A stretch of DNA of 64,000 nt from Hyphococcus lacteus. Lineage in GTDB: Bacteria > Pseudomonadota > Alphaproteobacteria > Caulobacterales > Parvularculaceae. Numbering within the stretch: the stretch's first letter is position 1; every line of letters begins with the position of its first letter. The position numbers and the translations under genes are program-made. The stretch lies in contig NZ_JBEHZE010000001.1 in NCBI RefSeq assembly GCF_041058985.1, positions 1,612,001 through 1,676,000 on the forward strand. The letters run 5' to 3'. Below the pieces are notes generated by a model that ran no database searches, had not been told where the DNA came from, and saw nothing but the letters and a program-made list of their open reading frames with translations. This document shows positions 53,459 through 61,507 of this stretch, piece after piece.

Positions 53459-54577
53459 TTATTGGCCCCGTGACTCAACGGCAATGACTTCGGCTGGACG
53501 TTCCTGATTATACATTGATTGACGCTTGAGCGGTAATGCGATCATCCGTTCAATGGGGCGGCGTGCTTTCTCAATGATGTCTGCATCGATCAAGACTTCA
53601 TGTTCCATTGTCTGCAATGCGCGTAGAATTTTTGGTAGCGAAATTCGCTTCATGTGTGGGCAAAGATTACACGGGCGAACGAAATCTACCTTCGGGTTTT
53701 CAAGTGCCACATTGTCTGACATCGAACATTCGGTGATGAGAACAACGTTCTTTGGCTGATTATCTTTCACGTAATTGCTCATGCCGCTTGTAGACCCGGC
53801 AAAGTCAGCCTCGGCCAAAACTTCCGGTGGGCATTCCGGGTGCGCCAAAACGATCACGCCCGGGGTGCCTTCACGCAGCTCGCGGATATCCTCTGCGGTG
53901 AAGCGCTCGTGGACTTCGCAAGCACCAGCCCATGTTACAATTTTGATGTCTGTCATCGCAGCAACATTTCGCGCCAAGAACTGATCCGGGATCATAATAA
54001 CCGTATCGGTGCCAAACTCTTTTGCGGCATGTTCGACAATTTCAACCGCATTTGACGAGGTACAGCAAATGTCGGTCTCAGCTTTGACGTCGGCGGTTGT
54101 GTTTACATAGGTCACGACCGGAACACCGGGATAGCGCTCTTTTAGGAGTCTGACATCAGCACCCGTAATTGACGAGGCGAGGGAACATCCAGCGCGTAAA
54201 TCAGGGATAAGAACAGTTTTCTCCGGACACAGAATTTTTGACGTTTCCGCCATGAAATGAACGCCGGCTTGTACAATGATGTCGGCGTCTGAGCGTTCAG
54301 CCTCTTTTGCTAATTGCAGACTGTCGCCAGCAAAGTCCCCGACGCAATGAAAGATTTCTGGCGTCATATAGTTGTGCGCGAGAATAACGGCATTCTTTTC
54401 TTTTTTAAGATTGTTGATCGCGGCGATATAAGGCGCATGGAGCTGCCATTCGATTTCAGGAATAAACTTGGCAACTTTCGGATAGAGATGATCCGTCTTC
54501 GCCTTTACGTCTGGGGTATAGGGAAGTTTCTTATTCTCAGCTCCGTTGCCAAAATCTGGCCCAGATGAATCAGGCAT
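53459..54577 (-). CDS. nadA: Quinolinate synthase A
   Basis: 372 residues. [4Fe-4S] enzyme condensing iminoaspartate with dihydroxyacetone phosphate to quinolinate. Seen: AVILAHNYMTPEIFHCVGDFAGDSLQLA, VQAGVHFMAETSKIL, a TDICCTSSNAVEI segment and the NLCPHMKRISLPKIL cluster ligand region near the C-terminus, giving the three conserved cysteine regions. GGAGG precedes the ATG. The promoter region upstream carries a perfect inverted repeat likely bound by NadQ. Confidence 0.97.
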   Translation of the reverse strand: MPDSSGPDFGNGAENKKLPYTPDVKAKTDHLYPKVAKFIPEIEWQLHAPYIAAINNLKKEKNAVILAHNYMTPEIFHCVGDFAGDSLQLAKEAERSDADIIVQAGVHFMAETSKILCPEKTVLIPDLRAGCSLASSITGADVRLLKERYPGVPVVTYVNTTADVKAETDICCTSSNAVEIVEHAAKEFGTDTVIMIPDQFLARNVAAMTDIKIVTWAGACEVHERFTAEDIRELREGTPGVIVLAHPECPPEVLAEADFAGSTSGMSNYVKDNQPKNVVLITECSMSDNVALENPKVDFVRPCNLCPHMKRISLPKILRALQTMEHEVLIDADIIEKARRPIERMIALPLKRQSMYNQERPAEVIAVESRGQ

Positions 54578-54617
54578 GAATGCCTCCAGCTCTTTCTAGC
54601 GCCCGGTGGATTGGGCA

Positions 54618-54638
54618 ATATGCTCACCTAGAGCATAT
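54618..54638 (-). promoter_or_regulatory. Perfect inverted repeat over the nadA promoter: putative NadQ operator
   Basis: Arms ATATGCTC and GAGCATAT (8 bases each, perfect) flank ACCTA, 41 bases before the nadA ATG. On the minus strand it overlaps the predicted -10 element. A repressor bound here would block transcription. NadQ, encoded just upstream of nadA, is the obvious candidate. Confidence 0.7.
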
Positions 54639-54663
54639 ATAGGATGAAAAAATCAGCCCTCAA
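54636..54663 (-). promoter_or_regulatory. Predicted nadABC promoter
   Basis: On the minus strand TTGAGG (54663-54658) and TATATA (54641-54636) are separated by 16 bases. The start point would lie inside the inverted repeat at 54618-54638. Confidence 0.5.
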
Positions 54664-54764
54664 GGGCTTAAGGCCCGCAAATTAGCGATTTTCAGCGGCC
54701 CGTCAACAAAGTTTCCCTGAACTTTCAGTGAGTTATTTTGCGATAACCGCAGAAAGGCTTGACC

Positions 54765-55787
54765 CTAGGCAGGTGTTTCTCCGGGTCTTTTTAGGCGCGG
54801 CACAGCAAGACCGGCTGCGGCCCGGTCTTTTAATCCGGCTCGGTCAACTTGGAATAAACCAGCTGGCCGTCCGGCTTGAAGTTGTGCGGTCTCGCCGGTG
54901 CCTTCAACGAAGCCAGATTTTTCAACGCTGCGGCGGAAGTTTTGTTTGTGAAACTCAAATCCTACAATTGCTTCGACTGTTTGCTGAAGTTGCAGAAGCG
55001 TGAAGGTCGGCATGATCATTTCGAAAATGATCGGACGATATTTTAGCTTTCCCCTAATCCGTCCGATCGCCGTGGCAAGGATGCGCCGGTGGTCGGATAT
55101 CATTGGCTGGCCCATCGTACCGGCAGTCGGTTGTTTACCTGCGGGGAGGTCGAGATGTGCATCTTTGCGGTCGCGCCAAGCCTCGAACACGAGGCCGGCT
55201 TCATACATTAACTCATATCGGTCAATCGTGCGTTCTTCTTCCCAGCCAAATCCGTCGAGACCAAAAGCAATATTTGCGCGGCGTTGACGGGTGTTTTTCT
55301 TTTCTGCGGTTGATGATCCATCAATCCATTTGCAGATGCCGGGGATGATCTGATCTCGGAGTATTTTCGGTTCACCCTTCCGCCAATCCTCCCACGGAAA
55401 TATCGAGTACCAATCCATCCAGACAGCGTCTTCCGCAAGAAGGTCTGCGGGGCCGGGGGCCAGGGCTAGGTAACCAACAGACACAACGCGCTCGCCATGC
55501 CCGTCTAAAAGGGCGGCCGCAGGTGCTTCCCGACCTTTATCACCAAAGGTGTATAGTTGTTCCACATAACCTAGCGAGACATGGGTTTGTCGCTCCACCC
55601 ATTCTCTGACACCGATTTCAAAGGTTCGGTGGCGTTCCGGGTCAAACGGCCCGTATGGCAGGGCAAGTTTATTTTCACCCGAACGAACGCATAGCACTTT
55701 GGGGCGATCACCATCGACAACTGCGATTACAGCATTAAGGGCAATCGCGACGTTGGTTGCGTGTGCGGGAACGGGTGTAACAGTCAT
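54765..55787 (-). CDS. nadQ: NadQ, transcriptional regulator of NAD biosynthesis
   Basis: 340 residues. Alphaproteobacterial NadQ (COG4111) couples a Nudix-like ligand domain with a winged helix. Seen: Nudix-like N-terminal part (IALNAVIAVVDGDRPKVLCV, LALPYGPFDPERHRTFEIGVREWVERQT), with the canonical Nudix box not intact, then a helical part (about 205-290: YELMYEAGLVFEAWRD, FEMIMPTFTLLQLQQTVEAIVG, HKQNFRRSVEKSGFVEGTG) that looks like the DNA-binding winged helix. NadQ was predicted by comparative genomics to repress NAD genes. It is immediately upstream of nadA on the same strand. Confidence 0.88.
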   Translation of the reverse strand: MTVTPVPAHATNVAIALNAVIAVVDGDRPKVLCVRSGENKLALPYGPFDPERHRTFEIGVREWVERQTHVSLGYVEQLYTFGDKGREAPAAALLDGHGERVVSVGYLALAPGPADLLAEDAVWMDWYSIFPWEDWRKGEPKILRDQIIPGICKWIDGSSTAEKKNTRQRRANIAFGLDGFGWEEERTIDRYELMYEAGLVFEAWRDRKDAHLDLPAGKQPTAGTMGQPMISDHRRILATAIGRIRGKLKYRPIIFEMIMPTFTLLQLQQTVEAIVGFEFHKQNFRRSVEKSGFVEGTGETAQLQAGRPAGLFQVDRAGLKDRAAAGLAVPRLKRPGETPA

Positions 55788-55806
55788 AGCCGCAATCTAT
55801 GCGGCG

Positions 55807-56301
55807 TTATCGGTCTAGTGGCAAGGTGACGATGGGTGCTCCAACGGTTCCGCAGCACGGACACATATCAAGTACCGCGCCAACCATTCGGTCATCGCGG
55901 CCCAATATTTTATCGGCTTCGGATACCAATAGCAGGTTCGGGTCAGCGTGGGGTGCCATTGTTCTTAACTGCTCGGCGATTTTACATTCGCATTCTTTAT
56001 TGTCGCGGACACACATAAGAATATACGCGATGGCGGTTGATCGGGCGACACCGCGATGGCAGTGGATCAAAACGTCTTCGCCAGACTCAGCCCAGCTTTT
56101 GGCAAAGTCCAAAATTTTTGGACACCATTTGATTTCATCGTCCGCACCACCATCTAGTTTCATGTGGCGGTTTTCAGCCAGGCCGGAAAACGACGCAGGT
56201 TCACAATCATCACAATCAAGGATCGATATCACGAACCCTGGTTTATGGAGCTTGTAGGCCTGTTCCGCGGCCTCTAATGAGCTGATGATGATTGTCGTCA
56301 T
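55807..56301 (-). CDS. Protein tyrosine phosphatase-like protein
   Basis: 164 residues. Dual-specificity-like phosphatase fold. Seen: the active-site loop in VLIHCHRGVARSTA, i.e. C81-x5-R87-S, and a possible general-acid aspartate upstream in LDGGADDEIKW. It matches the alphaproteobacterial tyrosine phosphatase family, whose substrates are not known. A CPCCGT cysteine cluster occurs near the C-terminus. It lies 19 bases upstream of nadQ and may share its transcript. Confidence 0.85.
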   Translation of the reverse strand: MTTIIISSLEAAEQAYKLHKPGFVISILDCDDCEPASFSGLAENRHMKLDGGADDEIKWCPKILDFAKSWAESGEDVLIHCHRGVARSTAIAYILMCVRDNKECECKIAEQLRTMAPHADPNLLLVSEADKILGRDDRMVGAVLDMCPCCGTVGAPIVTLPLDR

Positions 56302-56360
56302 AACCTGTTTGTGCGTTACTTTCTATTTTTACACCGGTAAACCCTGCGGTGAACTATAGA

Positions 56361-56372
56361 TATGCGCATATT
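56361..56372. promoter_or_regulatory. Perfect 12-base palindrome upstream of the phosphatase gene
   Basis: ATATGCGCATAT, 60 bases before the phosphatase ATG on the minus strand. Its ATATGC/GCATAT halves share six bases with each arm of the putative NadQ operator, but the spacing differs. It may be chance. Confidence 0.3.
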
Positions 56373-56436
56373 TATGACTTTGTGAAGGACTGTGCCCTCA
56401 CGCTCGCTTGAGGTCTCGCAAATGTTATTAAAGTTC

Positions 56437-57054
56437 TCAGGTCGTTAATGCGTTTGATAGCGTGTTAAAGCGCTCAATATAGGCGTTTTGCGCCTCTACC
56501 GTTGTCATGGCGACAAGGGTGATGGGCGACATGCCTTTCGGCGCTGAGAAAATTTTCCGGGCTTCAACGACGTCAAATCCAGCAAGTTGCACGGCTTCAA
56601 AATATGCGCTGGCACGGTCGGCGCGTTTGATAAGCTTTTCAACGCCATCGGGGAGGTGCGCTGGAAGCCCAAACCGCAGGTGAATCGCCTCCATCAACCG
56701 GCCTTCAATCGTTTTGTATTGTTCGCCTAGCTGCGCTTTAAATGGCGAGATCATATCGCCAATCACAAATTCTGGGGCGTCATGAAGTAGCGCAGCAAGG
56801 CGCCATTTCACCGGCCAATCGGGTTTTAATTCGCCGCAGAAATTTTCGACGATCAGTGAGTGTTGTGCGACGTTGAAGGGAAGATCGCCAATGGTCTGGC
56901 CGTTCCAGCGCGCAACACGCGCCAGCCCGTGCGCAATATCTTCGACTTCGATATCAACCGGCGAGGGATCGAGAATGTCCAACCGACGCCCCGACAGCAT
57001 CCGTTGCCAAGCGCGTGCTGGTGGAGCTGTTTTTTTTATGGATCGCGTCGCCAT
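56437..57054 (-). CDS. HD domain hydrolase (YfbR-like)
   Basis: 205 residues. HD-superfamily metal-dependent phosphohydrolase. Seen: VAQHSLIV (H65), the HD motif in LAALLHDAPEFVIGD (H91-D92, with E95 and D100), and IKRADRASAYFEAVQL with the distal Asp. The layout fits YfbR-type 5'-nucleotidases, slightly extended. Substrate likely a nucleotide. Start at MATRSIKKT with AAGAGAC upstream; the same frame runs 13 residues further. Confidence 0.85.
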   Translation of the reverse strand: MATRSIKKTAPPARAWQRMLSGRRLDILDPSPVDIEVEDIAHGLARVARWNGQTIGDLPFNVAQHSLIVENFCGELKPDWPVKWRLAALLHDAPEFVIGDMISPFKAQLGEQYKTIEGRLMEAIHLRFGLPAHLPDGVEKLIKRADRASAYFEAVQLAGFDVVEARKIFSAPKGMSPITLVAMTTVEAQNAYIERFNTLSNALTT

Positions 57055-57270
57055 GAGTCTCTTTTCGTTTTTGAAGGCCCCACGCCGTAGCAAAGGGCTA
57101 CGGTTGTCGCAACTGATAAACCGATTGAAATTGACCTGCGGATGCGATGAGAGGGGAGATTCTCACGTTGTATCGGATTGAACAGTTCGATGATGTTTTT
57201 CAAAATACCCCCTAGTTGGCGTAAAAAAGCAATGAAGAGAGCAAATCAAAAGGCTCAAGAAAAGGGGGCT

Positions 57271-57639
57271 ATGATGCCATCACCTGAATATGAAGAGGCA
57301 CCGCGTTCAAGCGCTGCTTGGTTATATATTCCCGTATTGTTAATTTTATTCCTAGGCGGAGCGTTGTCATTCGGCGCGTATTTTTTTGGCGATACCCAAC
57401 TCAGTATAGCTGAATCTTTAGTGGCGGGATATGTCGGCGTAGCAGCAATGATCGTCGCCATCATAATGACTATTGTGGGACTGGTGTTAGGGTTGGTCGG
57501 CGCGTTATTCGGAATTGCCACAGCGGGTGGGGCTGTTCTGTTTACGCTGTTTATTATCGGATCGCCGATTATAGCATTGGTATTGATCGTGGTGTTAATG
57601 CGCCGTTCTAAGTGTCCAAACCCAGCCGCTCACGAATAA
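57271..57639 (+). CDS. Small membrane protein of unknown function
   Basis: 122 residues from the chosen start. Three hydrophobic segments: AAWLYIPVLLILFLGGALSF, SLVAGYVGVAAMIVAIIMTI with VGLVLGLVGALFGIATAGGA, and LFTLFIIGSPIIALVLIVVL, ending in a short RRSKCPNPAAHE tail. No family recognised, though it resembles glycine-rich small membrane proteins of alphaproteobacteria. The start is ambiguous: AAAAGGGGG precedes two consecutive ATGs (57271, 57274), but ATGs at 57190 and 57232 are in frame. Confidence 0.65.
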   Translation: MMPSPEYEEAPRSSAAWLYIPVLLILFLGGALSFGAYFFGDTQLSIAESLVAGYVGVAAMIVAIIMTIVGLVLGLVGALFGIATAGGAVLFTLFIIGSPIIALVLIVVLMRRSKCPNPAAHE

Positions 57640-57662
57640 GGTGCGCGCTTGGCATTAGGTTT

Positions 57663-57697
57663 AAAAAAGGCCGCCTTTAACGGGGCGGCCTTTTTTT
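57663..57697. terminator. Bidirectional rho-independent terminator
   Basis: AAAAAAGGCCGCC pairs with GGCGGCCTTTTTT around a short loop. Runs of A before and T after allow it to end transcripts from both convergent genes, the small membrane protein and the AsmA gene. Confidence 0.93.
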
Positions 57698-57700
57698 GTT

Positions 57701-59806
57701 TTATTGTGGATCGCTTTGCTGCTCGTCTTCGGCGGCTGGTTTTTTCTTTTTGCTGCCAAAGAGCGCGTTCAGCCCTTCGTTGATAAGTATTTCCTCCGTC
57801 GAAGGCGCTTGCGCATTTTCGTCGGTTTCATTGTCTGTAGTGCTTGGTTGCTTGCCGAATAGATCGTCGATAATAGTTTTCCTAGGATCAGTCTTTTCGG
57901 TTTCACCGTTTTCTGTTTCGCTGCCTTCAGCATCGTCTTTGTTACGGTTCTTCAAAAGGTTTTGAAGACCGCGTTGCAGACCCGATTTCGCCAATGACTC
58001 TGCATCAACACCAATCGTTGGTTTCGAAAACGTACCGCCGATGCGCACCGGAATGGATATCGCACGGCCACCTTCGCCAGTTAATGTAGACATTGCCTTA
58101 GGTGATAACCGAAGATCGATTGTCTGCTGCGCGAGGTTTATGGTCCCATTACCTGACATGTTCAGATATGGTCCATTCATCGTGATTGTTGGGGCATTCA
58201 CAAGCCCATTGGTGATCGAAAAGTCAGACAAAAATTCTGAGAAATCGGTCTGTTTTGATGGTCCGCGTGCCTCGGCCACAGCGCGCTGGAGCGCCGTTGG
58301 ATTGAACCCTTGTTGAAATTCACCTACAGCGCGGACGAGACCCGCAATGTTGACGCCTTTGAGCGCGCCATCCGCGAGGTCAAATCCGCCTGCGCCGTCA
58401 ATGCTGTTCATGATGGCGGCTTGGCTAGCGCCACTGGCGTTGAAGTTGAATTTGAATGACCCCAGTCCCAATAAGTTATCGTGTTTCAACAAGTCTTTTG
58501 AAAGTGGTTGTGCGCGAACGGCGTTCATGTCGAAATTGCCGGCAAAGGATGGTGTTGCACTGCGGGCATTGAGCACAAAACGACCAGAGCCTTGTCCACC
58601 ATACATCGACAGTTCCGGAATTTCAGCGGTCATACGCCCCGCATCAACGATAAGCTTGATGCGGCTTTCACCCATTTCGAGATCATTGACATAAATAGCA
58701 TTCGTCGAAATATCGAAAGCAGCATCCATGTTCCGCAAGCTGGAGAAATCCATTTTGGCATTTGACCATGCAGGGAAGCCATCAGGGCTTGTTGCGGGCG
58801 GCGGCATATAAGGGCGAAGGTCAAGTTTATCCGTAGAAAGAACGCCGTCCGCTTTTGGCCGTTGTCCTGACCAATCTAAATTAACAGCACCTTTCGCAGT
58901 GATGTCATCGAAAACAATCGTGGCATCGCCCAAGCGTGCAGAATTTTCATTACCGTCAATATTTCCTTGAACGGAAAGTTTGTCAAAGCCGGGTGCCTCA
59001 GCCAGCTCGGTACCCATTAGCGCGGCAAGGGCAGGAAGGTCTGGCGCGTTAATTGTTGTGGGACCGGAATACTCAATACCATTTTTCGTTGCGACCGTTA
59101 GATCAGCACCGGCGCTGGCCTCGCCTATTTTCAGGTTAAGCTTCAGGTTGCCCGGCTCGTCGGACATGATATCGGAAAGGCTTGTTAGAACCATATCAAC
59201 CGTTGCTGGCGATCCTTGTAAGGTCATATCCCCACGAGCTTCGAGCGGTTCCGTCAGGCTTTTTAGAATGATTGTGAGGTTGATGTTCTCGGCCGTGTAT
59301 TTTTGCCCCGCGGCGGCATCCGCATATGTCGCCGAGCCTTCGACGATGCGAACGTCGCCCAGTTTTAACTCGCGCAAAGAGCCGGATGATTCCGCGCTTG
59401 TGGTCTCCGATGTTTCGGTTGTGGCCAAATTCCAATTTATGTCGCCAGCTTTGTTTCGCGTCAGGTTGATTTCTGGGCGTGTCAAAATGAACCGGTCAAT
59501 CTCAACGCTTTCTGACAATAGCGGTAGTAATTTTACACCGATGTCAGCTTCTTCTACGCGAATGAGATAGGGCGCTTCGAACCCATCTTCGTTTGCGATC
59601 TGAAGGTCTTTAACGTGAAAGGCGGTGCGCGGAAAAATCCGAAACGAAAGGTCGTCGCCAATAGTGACCTCTCGGCCAACCGCATTTGACGCTGCTGTTT
59701 CAATCCGCGCCTTAAAGGCGGAGACAGGAATGAGCCCCGGCAGAAACAGGACGACGGCGAGGGCGATACCGACTAAAGCGACAAGTAAAAATAGAATACG
59801 GCTCAT
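57701..59806 (-). CDS. AsmA family protein
   Basis: 701 residues. Inner-membrane-anchored, bridge-like AsmA protein. Seen: N-terminal transmembrane helix (RILFLLVALVGIALAVVLFL), the AsmA entry ARIETAASNAVGREVTIGDDLSFRIFP and VKDLQIANEDGF, and the C-terminal AsmA_2 block AIMNSIDGAGGFDLADGALKGVN and LVNAPTITMNGPYLNMSGNG. A disordered acidic tail follows. Family members act in lipid transport between membranes. Start set at MSRILF with AAAGAGAC upstream, 17 residues inside a longer frame. Confidence 0.92.
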   Translation of the reverse strand: MSRILFLLVALVGIALAVVLFLPGLIPVSAFKARIETAASNAVGREVTIGDDLSFRIFPRTAFHVKDLQIANEDGFEAPYLIRVEEADIGVKLLPLLSESVEIDRFILTRPEINLTRNKAGDINWNLATTETSETTSAESSGSLRELKLGDVRIVEGSATYADAAAGQKYTAENINLTIILKSLTEPLEARGDMTLQGSPATVDMVLTSLSDIMSDEPGNLKLNLKIGEASAGADLTVATKNGIEYSGPTTINAPDLPALAALMGTELAEAPGFDKLSVQGNIDGNENSARLGDATIVFDDITAKGAVNLDWSGQRPKADGVLSTDKLDLRPYMPPPATSPDGFPAWSNAKMDFSSLRNMDAAFDISTNAIYVNDLEMGESRIKLIVDAGRMTAEIPELSMYGGQGSGRFVLNARSATPSFAGNFDMNAVRAQPLSKDLLKHDNLLGLGSFKFNFNASGASQAAIMNSIDGAGGFDLADGALKGVNIAGLVRAVGEFQQGFNPTALQRAVAEARGPSKQTDFSEFLSDFSITNGLVNAPTITMNGPYLNMSGNGTINLAQQTIDLRLSPKAMSTLTGEGGRAISIPVRIGGTFSKPTIGVDAESLAKSGLQRGLQNLLKNRNKDDAEGSETENGETEKTDPRKTIIDDLFGKQPSTTDNETDENAQAPSTEEILINEGLNALFGSKKKKPAAEDEQQSDPQ

Positions 59807-60152
59807 GATGTCTCTTTCGCGATTTATTTGATTCCGGGGAAAGACCCGTCTTTGCATAACACATTTAACGGAAAACCACTCCCAATCCAGCAGCAGGCTT
59901 CGGAGTCAGTCTAGTTTATGGGCGTATTTTTACGCGCTGATTGTGACAATTCCAAGGGGCGCGGATGTAAGGCTACGGCGTCAGAATTTGGTGCAAACTC
60001 GTGTGAAACCGCCGCTGCCGTAATCATGACGTAATTAAGCCGCGAAATGATCAAGATAAGAACGGGCCTTTATGCGACGGAATTTCCGTAATGTACCGTT
60101 TGACATAATGAATACCCGTCCGCCCTTTACCCTACCTGCGAGAAAAACTGTC
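59807..60152. other. Intergenic region between asmA-like gene and macA
   Basis: 346 bases between divergent genes (shorter if macA starts upstream at 60072 or 60108). It contains two GANTC sites (GATTC near 59830, GAGTC near 59911). No regulator-type palindrome, clear promoter or RNA gene was recognised. Confidence 0.45.
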
Positions 60153-61475
60153 ATGCGCCTATCAAACACAATTAGGAACAACCGAAAATTGGTGTTGCTC
60201 GTCATTGTCGCGGCGATCGTTGCCGCAGGTTGGCTGGTTATGCGAAGCGTCAATGAAAAGCCGACATACCAAACCTCTGTTGTCACCACGGGGGATCTCG
60301 AGGTTTCAATTTCGGCATCAGGTAAAGTACAGCCGAAAAACTATGTGGATGTGGGGGCGCAGGTTTCTGGTCAGTTGGAAACATTTTTCATTGAGGTTGG
60401 CGATAGTGTAGAAAAAGGTGAGCTGTTAGCACAAATTGACGAGACGCTTGCCGCAACGAAGGTCGAGGCTGATCGCGCGCAGCTAAAAGAAACCCAAGCA
60501 AGCTATGCCCAGCAAGAAGCATCGCTGGAGCTATCAAAGGCAAATGCCGTACGCGCTGAGATGTTGTTTGCAGCCGACGCGATTTCTGAGGCTGAGTACC
60601 AAGCCGCAGTTGCCGACAAGAAAATTGCGCTAGCGCGTTTAACCCAGCTTGAAGCGCAGATAGAGCGACAGAATTCTACGCTCGAAGCCGATTTAGCAAC
60701 GCTTGAATTCACAAAAATCTATGCCCCCATTTCTGGCACTGTGGTCTCGCAAAGTGCGGTGGAGGGACAAACCCTAAACGCAAACCAAACCACCCCAACT
60801 ATTCTGCGCATTGCCGATTTGTCAGTGATGACAGTAGAAGCCGAAGTCTCTGAGGCAGATGTATTGCGGGTAACCAAAGGCCAGGATGCCTATTTTACGA
60901 CGCTTGGCGGTGAAGAAAAATGGCAGAGTACGGTTCGGCAGGTTCTTCCGCAGCCGGAGGTTTTGAACGATGTGGTACTTTACAAAGTTCTTCTCGACGT
61001 TGCGAACAAAGGTGATGTTCTAAAGCCCGAAATGACAGCGCAGGTCTTTTTCGTATCCGGGCGCGCGACGGATACGGTGTTAGCACCGGTCGCAGCATTG
61101 CGCGATGGCCGCGCCGGCAGAGGTGAGCGGGGCGAACGTGGGCGACAATCAGAACGAAGCGGCCTCATGTCGGCCAATGCCCAAGAAGCGAATAGCGAAG
61201 CACAACGCAATCCCAACCGTGATGCCATGCGCGATATTATTCGTGAAAACCCCGATGCTGAACGTAAAATGGTACTAGTCATGCGTGACGGGAAGCCAGA
61301 ACCGCAACCTGTTTTGGTTGGCATTAAAAGCCGCACGCAGGCTGAAATTTTGTTTGGGCTAGAGCCTGGTGACGAGCTTGTCATCGGCGAGGCTCAGGTT
61401 CAGCGGCCTACACGACAGGGAAACGGTGATCGTTCGAACCGTCCGCGCGGTATGGGACGGCGTGGCCCGCGCTAA
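60153..61475 (+). CDS. macA: MacA-like periplasmic adaptor subunit
   Basis: 440 residues from the chosen ATG. Membrane-fusion protein linking MacB to an outer-membrane channel. Seen: N-terminal anchor (LVLLVIVAAIVAAGWLVMR), lipoyl half-motif ISASGKVQPKNYVDVGAQVSGQLE, a long helical hairpin (about 95-180), the second lipoyl half FTKIYAPISGTVVSQSAVEGQTL and a beta-barrel. An unusual Arg/Gly/Ser-rich insert (GRAGRGERGERGRQSERSG) lies at about 335-355 and the C-terminus is Arg-rich (RPRGMGRRGPR). The start is uncertain: ATGs at 60072 and 60108 are in frame. Confidence 0.88.
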   Translation: MRLSNTIRNNRKLVLLVIVAAIVAAGWLVMRSVNEKPTYQTSVVTTGDLEVSISASGKVQPKNYVDVGAQVSGQLETFFIEVGDSVEKGELLAQIDETLAATKVEADRAQLKETQASYAQQEASLELSKANAVRAEMLFAADAISEAEYQAAVADKKIALARLTQLEAQIERQNSTLEADLATLEFTKIYAPISGTVVSQSAVEGQTLNANQTTPTILRIADLSVMTVEAEVSEADVLRVTKGQDAYFTTLGGEEKWQSTVRQVLPQPEVLNDVVLYKVLLDVANKGDVLKPEMTAQVFFVSGRATDTVLAPVAALRDGRAGRGERGERGRQSERSGLMSANAQEANSEAQRNPNRDAMRDIIRENPDAERKMVLVMRDGKPEPQPVLVGIKSRTQAEILFGLEPGDELVIGEAQVQRPTRQGNGDRSNRPRGMGRRGPR

Positions 61476-61507
61476 CTCTATCAATAGTAAAAGAGCTTGA
61501 GATTAAA

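Noticed and set aside
57082..57109. CCGTAGC...GCTACGG hairpin upstream of the HD hydrolase gene
   Set aside because: A 7-base stem without a T-run between divergent genes; no conserved motif recognised.
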